Origin: TMED27 sp964350695
GTDB taxonomy: Bacteria; Pseudomonadota; Alphaproteobacteria; Micavibrionales; Micavibrionaceae
Assembly: GCA_964350695.1 (NCBI GenBank)
Contig: CAYGKM010000005.1
Span: 76,106 to 140,105, forward strand
Direction of reading: 5' to 3'
DNA: 64,000 nucleotides
A program made the translations under genes and the position numbers. Below are positions 41,691 through 50,215 of this stretch, piece after piece. The notes under the pieces are model-generated. The model made no database searches. It had not been told where the DNA came from and saw only the letters and a program-made list of their open reading frames with translations. How positions within the stretch are numbered: the stretch's first letter is position 1; each line of letters opens with the position of its first letter.

Positions 41691-42971
41691 ATGTCCTCTG
41701 AAGCCGCTACTACCCATACCCCAATCCAGATTGTTGACGATTTAGGGCGCGATGCGAAGCTTGCGTCTGCTGCACTTGGTAATGCCTCTACGGATGTGTT
41801 GAACGCGGTTTTGAGCAGCGTTGCCCAGAAGCTGAACGAGAATGCGGCCAGGATTATCGAAGCCAATAAAAAAGATATAAGCGCGGGAAAACAAAAAGGC
41901 CTGACGCAGGCGATGCTTGACCGCCTTGCGCTGAATGAAGACCGCATTGCCGGCATCGCGAAAGGTGTCTTGACGGTGCGCGATCTGGATGATCCTGTTG
42001 GCCGCGTGCTGTGGGAGACCACGCGTCCGAATGGTTTGGATATTAAGCGCGTGGCTGCGCCGATTGGCGTTTTAGGGATGATTTATGAATCGCGGCCCAA
42101 TGTAACAATTGATGCGGCGGCACTGTGTTTGAAGTCACATAACGCGGTGATTTTGCGCGGCGGCTCCGAGAGCTTGCATAGCTCGCTTGCGCTGCATGCT
42201 ATTATTCAAGAGGCTTTGCGCGAGCATGACTTGCCGGAGGCGGCGGTGTCTATGATTCCTATTTCTGATCGTGAAGCTGTGGGCGCCCTGCTCCGCTCTT
42301 CTCATGTTGATGTTATGATCCCGCGCGGCGGCAAAGGCTTGATTGAGCGCGTGATGAACGAGGCCACCATGCCCGTGTTTTCGCATCTGGACGGGATCTG
42401 CCATATATATGTTCACCCAAGTGTTAAGCCCGAAATTGCAGTGGAGGTAACCGAGAACGCAAAACTTCGCCGTACAGGGATTTGCGGGGCGATGGAAACC
42501 TTGCTGCTTGATCAGAATCTGGATCAAGGCTTGGCGAAGAAAATTGTTTCGAACCTGATTGATAAGGGCTGCGAGGTTGTCGGTGACAAGATGGTGCAAG
42601 GGCTGGACGCACGGGTTGGCGAGGCCAGCACTGAAGATTGGCATACGGAATATCTGGATGCGAAGCTCAGCATTGCGACCGTGAACGGCGTTGATGAAGC
42701 GATTGCGCATATCAACAGCTATGGTTCGCATCATACGGATTCGATTTTGACCGAGGATAGCGCGGCGGCAGAGCATTTCATGAAAAATGTCGATAGTGGC
42801 ATTGTGATGCAAAACGCCTCGACGCAGTTCGCCGATGGCGGCGAGTTTGGTATGGGCGCGGAGATCGGCATTGCCACAGGCAAAATGCATGCGCGCGGGC
42901 CGGTGGGTTTAGAGCAGCTTTGCACCTATAAATATATGGTGCGCGGCTCTGGACAAACGCGCCCCTCATAG
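41691..42971 (+). CDS. proA: Gamma-glutamyl phosphate reductase
   Basis: A 426-aa aldehyde-dehydrogenase-fold enzyme for the second step of proline synthesis. VAAPIGVLGMIYESRPNVT and AVILRGGSE form the cofactor side; LRRTGICGAMETLL carries the catalytic Cys265; DGGEFGMGAEIGIATGK is the C-terminal signature. A 15-bp gap leads to nadD, matching the common proA-nadD-rsfS-rlmH order in this class. Confidence 0.96.
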   Translation: MSSEAATTHTPIQIVDDLGRDAKLASAALGNASTDVLNAVLSSVAQKLNENAARIIEANKKDISAGKQKGLTQAMLDRLALNEDRIAGIAKGVLTVRDLDDPVGRVLWETTRPNGLDIKRVAAPIGVLGMIYESRPNVTIDAAALCLKSHNAVILRGGSESLHSSLALHAIIQEALREHDLPEAAVSMIPISDREAVGALLRSSHVDVMIPRGGKGLIERVMNEATMPVFSHLDGICHIYVHPSVKPEIAVEVTENAKLRRTGICGAMETLLLDQNLDQGLAKKIVSNLIDKGCEVVGDKMVQGLDARVGEASTEDWHTEYLDAKLSIATVNGVDEAIAHINSYGSHHTDSILTEDSAAAEHFMKNVDSGIVMQNASTQFADGGEFGMGAEIGIATGKMHARGPVGLEQLCTYKYMVRGSGQTRPS

Positions 42972-42987
42972 CCAGACTTTAATCGCG

Positions 42988-43611
42988 ATGTCGATATTCA
43001 CCCCTCCTCACACTCTTGATTCCCCGCGCTGGAAAAATGCGCGGGTCGGGATTCTGGGCGGGTCTTTTAATCCGCCGCATGAGGGGCATGTTCATATTTC
43101 GCTCGCGGCGATGAAGGGTTTAGAGCTGGACGCCGTTTGGTGGCTTGTTTCGCCGCAAAACCCGATCAAGCCGTTTAAGCCTTCGCCATTGGATGAACGC
43201 GTGGGGCTGTGCCGTGATTTGGTGAACCACCCGAATATCCTTATATCGGATATCGAGAAGGATTTTGGAACGACGATTACGTATTACTCTATTAAAAAGC
43301 TGAAAGAGTCTTTCCCTCATACCCATTTTGTATGGATCAGCGGGATGGATAATGCGCTGGGGCTTCATAAGTGGCATCACTGGAAGGATTTGCTCGGCGA
43401 AATTTGTATGGTGCATTTGACGCGTAACCCTGCGCGGTCTTTGGTGCGGGCATGTCCTTACCGGATGTATGAGAAACAAAATCATGTGTTTATTGATCGC
43501 GGGGGCAAATTGCCGCTCGATTCGGGCACAACATACTGGATGATGCAGAAAAAAATGGTGAATATTTCATCGAGTGAAATTAGAGAAAATTTAAAAAAAT
43601 CAATGTCTTAA
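42988..43611 (+). CDS. nadD: Nicotinate-nucleotide adenylyltransferase
   Basis: A 207-aa NadD. GILGGSFNPPHEGH (residues 21-34) has the HxGH nucleotidyl-transfer motif, WWLVSPQNPIKP and FVWISGMDNA form the substrate pocket and VNISSSEIREN is the ISSTxIR-type C-terminal motif. It makes NaAD from NaMN and ATP in NAD synthesis. The short upstream gap suggests cotranscription with proA. After its stop about 280 bp hold no ordinary gene but a promoter, a candidate small RNA and a terminator. Confidence 0.95.
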   Translation: MSIFTPPHTLDSPRWKNARVGILGGSFNPPHEGHVHISLAAMKGLELDAVWWLVSPQNPIKPFKPSPLDERVGLCRDLVNHPNILISDIEKDFGTTITYYSIKKLKESFPHTHFVWISGMDNALGLHKWHHWKDLLGEICMVHLTRNPARSLVRACPYRMYEKQNHVFIDRGGKLPLDSGTTYWMMQKKMVNISSSEIRENLKKSMS

Positions 43612-43656
43612 TGTTTTTCTTATCTGTGTACAACGCAGGCGCAACAGGGTCTTACA

Positions 43657-43685
43657 TTGCATGGGGCAGTGAATCGCGATATAAT
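43657..43685 (+). promoter_or_regulatory. Near-consensus sigma-70 promoter upstream of rsfS
   Basis: TTGCAT at 43657-43662, exactly 17 bp, then a perfect TATAAT at 43680-43685. Transcription should begin near 43692. It is one of the best promoter matches in the window. Confidence 0.75.
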
Positions 43686-43691
43686 GGGATT

Positions 43692-43843
43692 ATGAGATTA
43701 ACGAACAAGAATGTTCTAAAATTTTACGGTTCTTACCGATTGGGGGCTTCATGACGCGAAGCGATATGCGTTTTGACACTCCATGTACCACCCCTTATTT
43801 TGGATGCATGCAACAGGCTAAACCTTGCGGTTTGGCTTTTTTT
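43692..43843 (+). ncRNA. Candidate small RNA or rsfS leader RNA
   Basis: The interval from the expected start (about 43692) to the end of a strong terminator (43843) would give a transcript of about 150 nt. It has internal hairpins: GAACA-AGAA-TGTTC near 43712 and GCTTC/GAAGC near 43747-43763. It may be a free small RNA, or a leader in which the terminator controls read-through to rsfS. A 20-codon frame (ATG 43692 to TGA 43754) begins at the predicted first base, but I cannot tell whether it is translated. No known RNA family is recognised. Confidence 0.4.
43815..43843 (+). terminator. Rho-independent terminator between nadD and rsfS
   Basis: GCTAAACC, loop TTGC and GGTTTGGC (43817-43836) form an 8-bp stem with one G-T pair, followed by seven T (43837-43843). 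It lies 47 bp before the rsfS start. Confidence 0.85.
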
Positions 43844-43890
43844 GTGTCTAATAGGGTTTGTAGTGTTCACAACAGAAGGAGGCCGCGGCC

Positions 43891-44277
43891 ATTTTAACCT
43901 ATAGTACAAAAGGGGATTTATCTCCGTCCGAATTAAAAGATCTTGTTGAGCAGTCTTTAGACGCAGACAAGGCAGAGGAAATTGTAACAATTGAGCTGGA
44001 TGATCAGACCGGACTTGCGGATTATATGATCATCGCGTCGGGAACTTCATCCCGTCATGTCAGCGCTCTGGCAAGCAAGCTTAAAGACAGGTTGGCCGCG
44101 CGCGGTGTTAAGAACGTTATGATCGAAGGATTGGAGCAATCCGATTGGGTTGCGATTGATGCGGGCGATATTGTTGTGCATCTGTTCCGTCCGGAGGTCC
44201 GCTCGTTTTATAACATGGAAAAAATGTGGGGCGCTTTTCAGCCATTCGATGTTGTCGGCGAGCCCGCACAAGCCTAA
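43891..44277 (+). CDS. rsfS: Ribosome silencing factor RsfS with apparent ATT start codon
   Basis: 128 aa if started at ATT 43891. The conserved domain begins at LSPSELKDLVEQSL and continues through GLADYMIIASGTSSRHV, VMIEGLEQSDWVAIDAGDIVVHLF and FYNMEKMW, all normal for RsfS, which blocks subunit joining by binding L14. Walking upstream codon by codon to the stop TAG at 43861 finds no ATG, GTG or TTG; the first ATG is at 44026, inside the domain core. A perfect AAGGAGG at 43876-43882 lies 8 nt before the ATT. The protein identity is firm; the start is inference. The 9-bp gap to rlmH is usual. Confidence 0.85.
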   Translation: MLTYSTKGDLSPSELKDLVEQSLDADKAEEIVTIELDDQTGLADYMIIASGTSSRHVSALASKLKDRLAARGVKNVMIEGLEQSDWVAIDAGDIVVHLFRPEVRSFYNMEKMWGAFQPFDVVGEPAQA

Positions 44278-44286
44278 ACTCTCTTA

Positions 44287-44724
44287 ATGAAAATTGAAAT
44301 ATTAGCGATTGGGCGCCTTAAAAAAGGTGCGCTGTTTGATGTGGCGTCCGATTATTTAAAGCGTATTACATGGCCTTGCATTCTTATCGAGATGGAAGGC
44401 AAGAACACGGCAGATGAACGCGCCAAGCTGCTTGAAGCTCTAAAACCCGAAGCTTTTGTTGTGGCGATGGATGAAACGGGGATATCCCTGCCCTCGCGCG
44501 CATTCGCCAAAAAAATCCAAACCCTTCAAAATGAAGCCTGCCCGATGATGCAGATTATCATCGGCGGCGCGGATGGATTGAGCGATGATCTTCGGGAGCG
44601 CGCAAATCTTCTCCTCAGTTTTGGCAGCCAAACATGGCCGCATATGCTTGCACGGGCGATGCTTTTAGAGCAAATTTATAGAGCCCAACAAATTTTAAGT
44701 AACCACCCATATCACAGGGATTAA
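44287..44724 (+). CDS. rlmH: 23S rRNA pseudouridine-1915 N3-methyltransferase RlmH
   Basis: A 145-aa SPOUT enzyme. It starts MKIEILAIGRLKKG, has FVVAMDETGISLPSRAFA and the knot IIGGADGLSDDLRERA, and ends in the family tail YRAQQILSNHPYHR. It methylates a modified base in helix 69 of 23S rRNA. The rsfS-rlmH pair is conserved across bacteria. Confidence 0.96.
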   Translation: MKIEILAIGRLKKGALFDVASDYLKRITWPCILIEMEGKNTADERAKLLEALKPEAFVVAMDETGISLPSRAFAKKIQTLQNEACPMMQIIIGGADGLSDDLRERANLLLSFGSQTWPHMLARAMLLEQIYRAQQILSNHPYHRD

Positions 44725-44727
44725 ACC

Positions 44728-45882
44728 GTGCGCCTTCTTCTTGTTTTAGCTTTGATGGTTGTTGCCTCTTCTGCGCTCGCTGCGCCGCCTACTCCGGCCA
44801 AAAAGACGGAGGCATTCGGCTATGAGAAGCAGCTTGAGGCTGAAGCGAAGAATAAGAAAGAGCTGGAAAAAGAAGCGAAGAAAATCGAAGGGTCACTGAA
44901 GGCGACACAGTCGAATTTAGTCAAAATTGCCAAAGACATTCAAGAAAACGAAAAAGATATGCAGGCGCTGAATAAGGATGTGAAATCTTTGGAGGCGCAG
45001 AAAAGTGAAATTCAAAACCGCTTGCAAAAAGACCAAGGGTCTATTGCGCATTTGATTTTGGCGCTTGAACGCATTCGCCGCCTGCCGCCGGAAGCGCTGA
45101 TTGTAAAGCCTGATGCGCCGCTGAAAACTGCGCAGAGTGCGATGTTGATGCAAAGCATTTTGCCTGATCTTAAAGGCAAAGCGGATAGTTTGAGGACAGA
45201 GCTGGAAGAGCTTTATGATGTGTCCGAGAAGTTGGACGCGGAAAAAAGCAAGCTCACAAAGACGTCTGTGGCTTTGCAGGACCAACATAAAGAGCTGTCA
45301 GGGATGCTTGATAAGCGCAAGAAGCTCTATGCGAGTACGCAAAGCGATCTTAAGGAGCGCGAGGCACGGATTAAAAGCATTTCGAGTAAAGCGAAGAACC
45401 TGAGAGAGCTTGTGCAGAAGCTGGATCAGGAAAGCCGCACGCGGGAGAAAAATGCGAAAGCGCGCAATGTTGTTTTGAAAACGCCCTCTGCGGCCAATAT
45501 CCCTGCGGGGGCGGCGCGGCTGCCGATCTCAGGCACAATCAAAACACGTTATAATCAACCGGATAATTTCGGCGCGCCGAGCCAAGGGATTGATATTGAG
45601 GGTCGAAACGGGGCGCTTGTTATTGCGCCAATGGGCGGTATCGTGAAATTTGCGGGGAGTTTCAAAAATTACGGCGGTATGGTTATCCTTGAACATCAAG
45701 GTGGATATCACAGCCTTGTTGCAGGTCTTGAAAAAATTGATACAGTAGTGGGACAAAAACTCTCTGCAGGCGAACCGATTGGTTTGCTTCACCATGAAAT
45801 AGGACAAAATCCTGTCTTATATTACGAACTGCGTTACAATGGTAAACCTATAAACCCGGCTAAAAAGTTTTCCGAACTTTAA
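44728..45882 (+). CDS. EnvC-like murein hydrolase activator (degenerate LytM)
   Basis: 384 aa from a GTG at 44728. It has a signal peptide (LLLVLALMVVASSALAAPP) and coiled coil over about residues 30-245. A C-terminal M23/LytM domain follows (GTIKTRYNQPDNFGAPSQGIDIEG to the end). The usual zinc ligands are missing: the first motif reads SQGIDI rather than HxGxD, and the last reads LYYELR rather than HxH. That loss is typical of EnvC, which activates amidases at the septum rather than cutting peptidoglycan. ctpA follows after 14 bp. Confidence 0.87.
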   Translation: MRLLLVLALMVVASSALAAPPTPAKKTEAFGYEKQLEAEAKNKKELEKEAKKIEGSLKATQSNLVKIAKDIQENEKDMQALNKDVKSLEAQKSEIQNRLQKDQGSIAHLILALERIRRLPPEALIVKPDAPLKTAQSAMLMQSILPDLKGKADSLRTELEELYDVSEKLDAEKSKLTKTSVALQDQHKELSGMLDKRKKLYASTQSDLKEREARIKSISSKAKNLRELVQKLDQESRTREKNAKARNVVLKTPSAANIPAGAARLPISGTIKTRYNQPDNFGAPSQGIDIEGRNGALVIAPMGGIVKFAGSFKNYGGMVILEHQGGYHSLVAGLEKIDTVVGQKLSAGEPIGLLHHEIGQNPVLYYELRYNGKPINPAKKFSEL

Positions 45883-45896
45883 CAAAGGATATTTTA

Positions 45897-47210
45897 ATGC
45901 GCCTTCTTCTTTCTGCTCTTTTCATGCTTCCCCTTTTGGTCTCTCCTGCTTTTGCGCAAGAAGATCGTACAGCCGGTGCGCAGCCTGCAGATGTGGAATA
46001 TAACGACACGTATCGTCAGCTTGATTTATTCGGTGATGTTTTTGAGCGCGTTCGGGAACAATATGTAGAAGAAAAAGCGGATAAAGAACTGATTGAAAAT
46101 GCTTTAAATGGCATGCTCAGCGCGCTTGACCCACACTCCTCCTATTTGAATGATGAGAAATTTGCAGAAATGCAGATCAGCACCAAGGGTGAGTTTGGCG
46201 GGCTCGGGATTGAGGTGACAATGGAAAACGGCATCGTGAAGGTTGTCTCGCCGATTGATGATACCCCTGCGGCAGCGGCAGGCATTCAGGCCGGAGATTA
46301 CATTGTACAAATTGATGGAGAGCCTGTTATGGGGCTTTCGCTTTCTGAAGCGGTTGGCAAGATGCGCGGAAAAGTCGGCACGAAGATTGACCTTGTAGTG
46401 TCACGCGAAGAAGAGGAAGCACCGCTGGATTTCACGATCATCCGTGACATTATAAAAATACGTTCTGTTCGCCACCGCGTGGAGGGGAATTCAGGCTATA
46501 TCCGCATTACGACATTCAACCAGAATGTTGATGACGGGTTATTGAAGGCGATTGAAGAAATCAAGGCAGAGCTTGGGCCTAAGCTAAACGGCTATGTGCT
46601 TGATTTGCGCAATAACCCGGGCGGGCTTTTGGACCAAGCAATTGCGACGGCGGATGTATTCCTTGATAAAGGCGAGATTGTGTCCACTCGTGGCCGCCAT
46701 GAAAAAGACACGAAGCGGGATAATGCGACGCCCGGTGATTTTGCCGATGGCTTGCCGATGGTTGTTTTGATCAATGGTGGCTCTGCTTCGGCGTCGGAAA
46801 TTGTTGCGGGCGCATTGAAAGATCATAAGCGCGCGATTCTACTGGGGACCAAATCTTTCGGTAAAGGCTCTGTGCAGACTGTTATGCCGCTTCCCGGACA
46901 TGGCGCGATGCGTCTTACGACTGCGCGGTATTACACACCTTCGGGGCTATCGATTCAGGCGACAGGTATTGAGCCGGATATCGAGGTTGAACAGGCCACG
47001 ATTGAGTCCTTAAAGGAGCGCCGCCTTCGTGAAGAAAACCTGAAAGGGGCTTTGGATAATGCAATCACCAAAAAGATTGCGAATGATAATGCAAAAGACG
47101 CCAAAGATGGTGAAGAAGAAAAGCCGGTTGATTATCAACTCTTACGGGCTTTGGATCTTCTGAACGGGCTTAATCTTTATAAAGATGCCTCCACCATGAA
47201 TGGGAAATAG
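45897..47210 (+). CDS. ctpA: Carboxy-terminal processing protease (S41 family)
   Basis: A 437-aa periplasmic protease with a 21-residue signal peptide ending AFAQ. An N-terminal helical part precedes a PDZ domain (FGGLGIEVTMENGIVKVV to about 190). The S41 core has YVLDLRNNPGGLLDQA, GGSASASEI with the catalytic Ser, and SFGKGSVQT with the catalytic Lys. The acidic Lys-rich tail resembles CtpA/Prc. AAAGGA lies 9 nt before the ATG. The rlmH-envC-ctpA order is common in alphaproteobacteria. Confidence 0.95.
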   Translation: MRLLLSALFMLPLLVSPAFAQEDRTAGAQPADVEYNDTYRQLDLFGDVFERVREQYVEEKADKELIENALNGMLSALDPHSSYLNDEKFAEMQISTKGEFGGLGIEVTMENGIVKVVSPIDDTPAAAAGIQAGDYIVQIDGEPVMGLSLSEAVGKMRGKVGTKIDLVVSREEEEAPLDFTIIRDIIKIRSVRHRVEGNSGYIRITTFNQNVDDGLLKAIEEIKAELGPKLNGYVLDLRNNPGGLLDQAIATADVFLDKGEIVSTRGRHEKDTKRDNATPGDFADGLPMVVLINGGSASASEIVAGALKDHKRAILLGTKSFGKGSVQTVMPLPGHGAMRLTTARYYTPSGLSIQATGIEPDIEVEQATIESLKERRLREENLKGALDNAITKKIANDNAKDAKDGEEEKPVDYQLLRALDLLNGLNLYKDASTMNGK

Positions 47211-47219
47211 GGGGCGCTT

Positions 47220-48401
47220 TTGTCTGCACTCGCGGAAAAAAATCAGGGGTCGTTTTCCATCAAATCTTTTTTGATTGGTCTGGTGATTGTCTTCGGGGTT
47301 TACGTGCTGCTGTTTGGTTTTGCCTTCATCAATAGTGAAAAAACCATTGAAGGGCTTGAAGCGCGGCTGGCCTCGCAGACATTATTCATTCAAGAGGTTG
47401 CGTCTTCAGATGTTGTAATCCCCGATGAGAGCGCGAACGGGCAAATGGCGGAAGAGCCTCATCATGAGATGGCGGTGCATCAGCCGGAAGCGACAGTAGC
47501 GGTCGAGCCTTTGATGGATAGTGATATGCAGACAGCACCAGAGCCAGAGCCTGCTTCAGATACATCGATGGATGAGGATTTGGCGGCGCTTGTGGGGGCT
47601 TCGAATAATGCGCTGGTACCTGCGCCAATCAAGGAGCTTACTGAGGTGACTAGCCAAGGGTTGTTGCCCAAGAAGACGGCGGAGCTTACACCTTTCAATG
47701 CTTATAAAAAACCGTTTCTGATTAACAGAAGCAAGAATGCCTTGGCGATCGGGGTGCTTGATTATGGCCTGTCCGAGGGGCTTTCCAAAAATATTCTGGC
47801 GTTTTTACCATCGAGTGTTTCGCTGATACTTTCGCCTTATTCGAGTGACGCGGAGCGTTGGCAGAAAATGGCGCGTGAAGACGGGCATGAAATCTGGCTG
47901 CAGATGAATATTCAGACCGAAGAATTTCCGAAGAGTGACCCCGGTTCACAGGCGTTTTTGAGCAATGTCAGTTTTAAATATAATCAGGATAAGCTGCATT
48001 GGCTTTTGTCACGCACCACAGGATATGCGGGGGTTGCAGGGTTTACGGATGAATCGTTTAAATATGGCGGCGCGATGTATAAGACGCTTGTGACAGAGAT
48101 ATTCACGCGCGGTGAAGGGTTTTTGGAAATGAACCCGATGAATGCGGGCTTTGTTCGTGAATTTGCGGTGGATGGCGGGTTTCCTTACGTGGAAAACACG
48201 AAGGTGCTTAAGAATTTGAGCGCGGATAATTCAGAATTAGCGGCGATCAAAAAGGCATTAGAGACGCAGGGCGGGATGACGATTTTGATTAAACCTACGC
48301 CGAAGAACCTTAAAGATCTCAAAACGTGGATTTCCAAATTAGAGCGCGAGAATATCCAGATTGTTCCCGTGTCTGCTTTGGCCGCGCTCGCTACGGAATA
48401 A
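47220..48401 (+). CDS. Divergent polysaccharide deacetylase family protein (YibQ-like)
   Basis: 393 aa from a TTG at 47220 with AGGGGG just upstream; no in-frame ATG lies before the membrane helix (FLIGLVIVFGVYVLLFGFAF). A Pro/Glu-rich linker reaches about residue 150. The C-terminal domain (AIGVLDYGLSEGLSKNILA onward) has the divergent deacetylase fold with LPSSVSLILSPYSSDAE, HEIWLQMNIQTE and GYAGVAGF. The usual Asp of family members (the VIDDLG motif) reads VLDYGL here. Its enzymatic activity is unproven in the family. It lies between ctpA and rppH, as is common. Confidence 0.83.
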   Translation: MSALAEKNQGSFSIKSFLIGLVIVFGVYVLLFGFAFINSEKTIEGLEARLASQTLFIQEVASSDVVIPDESANGQMAEEPHHEMAVHQPEATVAVEPLMDSDMQTAPEPEPASDTSMDEDLAALVGASNNALVPAPIKELTEVTSQGLLPKKTAELTPFNAYKKPFLINRSKNALAIGVLDYGLSEGLSKNILAFLPSSVSLILSPYSSDAERWQKMAREDGHEIWLQMNIQTEEFPKSDPGSQAFLSNVSFKYNQDKLHWLLSRTTGYAGVAGFTDESFKYGGAMYKTLVTEIFTRGEGFLEMNPMNAGFVREFAVDGGFPYVENTKVLKNLSADNSELAAIKKALETQGGMTILIKPTPKNLKDLKTWISKLERENIQIVPVSALAALATE

Positions 48402-48405
48402 TTTT

Positions 48406-48879
48406 ATGCCATATTCCCACCTCCCTTTTCGTCCTTGTGTCGGTATTGCGCTGTTTAATAAAGACGGTGACGTGTTTGTTGGTGAGCGCATTGATACCCC
48501 CGGTGCGTGGCAAATGCCGCAAGGGGGAATTGATGAGGGCGAGGATTTGGAGTTGGCTGCGTTTCGCGAACTTGCGGAGGAAACGGGCATCGAGAATGCG
48601 AAGATTATTCGTATCGCTGAAAGGGCGCTGCGCTACACTATGCCCGAAGCGCTTATTCAAAAACTTTGGGACGGGCAATATCAAGGGCAGGAACAGCATT
48701 GGGTTGCGATGCGTTTTACAGGCAAGGATAGCGACGTGAATTTACGCGCGCATACACCGCCAGAATTTTCTGCGTGGCAATGGCTGCCAATCGCTGAAAC
48801 ACTCGATAAAATTGTGCCGTTTAAACGCGAGCTTTATGCGCAAGTGATCGAGATGTTTTCAGACCTCGATCACTCCTAA
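48406..48879 (+). CDS. rppH: RNA pyrophosphohydrolase RppH
   Basis: A 157-aa Nudix hydrolase. FRPCVGIALFNKDGDVFVGER is the usual opening, then WQMPQGGIDEGED and the Nudix box ending ELAEETG. QHWVAMRFTG and EFSAWQWLP complete the RppH-type C-terminal part. It removes pyrophosphate from mRNA 5' ends, starting decay. I use the ATG at 48406, 4 bp after the upstream stop; the TTG-started frame from 48361 lies within the deacetylase gene. It converges on tolB with a 19-bp gap. Confidence 0.95.
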   Translation: MPYSHLPFRPCVGIALFNKDGDVFVGERIDTPGAWQMPQGGIDEGEDLELAAFRELAEETGIENAKIIRIAERALRYTMPEALIQKLWDGQYQGQEQHWVAMRFTGKDSDVNLRAHTPPEFSAWQWLPIAETLDKIVPFKRELYAQVIEMFSDLDHS

Positions 48880-48898
48880 ACTATAAACGATTGTTGGT

Positions 48899-50215
48899 TT
48901 ACGGGTTAAGCGGTGACCACGCAGGGTCAGAGCCGTCGCCAGGCGTTTGCAGCCATCTTTCATTAAAGCCCGTAATATCAACCGTATAGATTTTAGTCTG
49001 GCGCTGCGTGCCGCCAGCGCCGACGGGGCGTTCTTTAAAATATGAAAGGACACGGCCGTTAGGCGACCATGTCGGGCCTTCCACGTGATAAGCGTTTGTA
49101 ATGAGGCGCTCTCCTGCTCCATCGGGGCGTATAACGCCGATATAGAACTTCCCTTGATACATGCGTGTGAACGCGATCAAATCACCGCGCGGCGACCATA
49201 CGGGGTTGGCGTAGCGGCCTTTACCGAAAGTGATGCGCTGTACATTGTTACCATCGGCACTCATTGTATAGAGCTGCTGGCTGCCGCCCCGATCGGATTC
49301 AAACACAATTTGTTTACCATCGGGAGAGTATGACGGCGCGGTATCGATTGAGGCATTCGTTGTGATCCGCACTGGCGTGCGAGAGCGCAATGACATCTCA
49401 TAGATATCGGTGTTTCCGTTTTTCGCCAGAGACATGATGACTTTTTGGCCATCAGGTGAGAAACGCGGGGCGAAGGTCATGCCTTCGAAATTGCCGAGCT
49501 TTTCATGGCGGCCTGTGTTGATGTCATAGATATAGACCTGCGCGCCGCCGGGGCCGTAGGACATATATGTGATTTGTTGCTGCGTGGGGGAGAAGCGCGG
49601 CGTCAAAACAAGGTTTGAGCCATTGGTCAGGTATTTGTGGTTTTGGCCGTCTTGATCCATGATTGCGAGGCGTTTCACACGATTTTGCGGCGGGCCGCTT
49701 TCTGCGACATAAACGATGCGGGTGTCGAAATACCCGTCTTCGCCTGTCAGGCGTTTATAAATTTCATCTGAAATGATGTGGGCGATGCGGCGCCAGTTTT
49801 GCTCGTTGGTCATATAGGCTGTGCCGATAAGCTGTTTCTGCGCGAACACATCCCAAAGGCGGAACTCAACACGGGTGCGCCCGTCTTCGGCTTGGGTAAC
49901 AGAGCCGCTGATAAGGGCTTGGGTGCCGATGGCGCGCCATTCCGCGAAGCGCGGTCCGGAATCGTGCATAGAGTTTACATCCTGAACGAAAGCCTTTGGA
50001 TTAAGTGGGCGGAACAGGCCCGAGCTTTCGAGGTTGGCCGAGATAACCTGCGGGATCTGGCTGGCGAATTTTTGGTTCTGCGGCGAGATTGCATGGAAGG
50101 ACGCAATCGCCACAGGCATGGGTTCTTTCACGCCTTTAGAAATTGTGATGTCCACTTGCGCAAGGGCGCTGAAGGGGAAAAGGAGAATTACCAAGAAGGG
50201 TAAAAAGTATTTCAT
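48899..50215 (-). CDS. tolB: Tol-Pal system protein TolB
   Basis: A 438-aa periplasmic beta-propeller protein. The signal peptide (FLPFLVILLFPFSALAQ) is followed by an N-terminal alpha/beta domain and five PD40-type repeats with RFSPDGQK, SYSPDGKQIVFESDRGG, WSPRGDLIAF and WSPNGRVLSYF. The true start is ATG 50215, sharing one base with the tolA stop. TolB links Pal to the TolQRA motor in outer-membrane constriction. No pal or ybgF/cpoB follows, because rppH converges directly. Confidence 0.95.
   Translation of the reverse strand: MKYFLPFLVILLFPFSALAQVDITISKGVKEPMPVAIASFHAISPQNQKFASQIPQVISANLESSGLFRPLNPKAFVQDVNSMHDSGPRFAEWRAIGTQALISGSVTQAEDGRTRVEFRLWDVFAQKQLIGTAYMTNEQNWRRIAHIISDEIYKRLTGEDGYFDTRIVYVAESGPPQNRVKRLAIMDQDGQNHKYLTNGSNLVLTPRFSPTQQQITYMSYGPGGAQVYIYDINTGRHEKLGNFEGMTFAPRFSPDGQKVIMSLAKNGNTDIYEMSLRSRTPVRITTNASIDTAPSYSPDGKQIVFESDRGGSQQLYTMSADGNNVQRITFGKGRYANPVWSPRGDLIAFTRMYQGKFYIGVIRPDGAGERLITNAYHVEGPTWSPNGRVLSYFKERPVGAGGTQRQTKIYTVDITGFNERWLQTPGDGSDPAWSPLNP

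Noticed and set aside
42135..42890. 251-aa minus-strand frame
   Set aside because: Antisense shadow of proA.
43692..43843. tmRNA, SRP RNA or 6S RNA in the nadD-rsfS gap
   Set aside because: No tRNA-like ends, no SRP tetraloop motif and no 6S end pairing; the 6S candidate is in the zapA-fau gap.
43751..43897. 48-codon frame between the leader frame and rsfS
   Set aside because: It translates through the terminator hairpin (KPCGLAFF) and ends over the rsfS start; typical chance frame. Kept only as a remark in the leader finding.
43733..43990. 85-aa minus-strand frame in the rsfS upstream region
   Set aside because: It opposes the promoter/terminator interval and rsfS itself, has no ribosome site and no recognisable domain.
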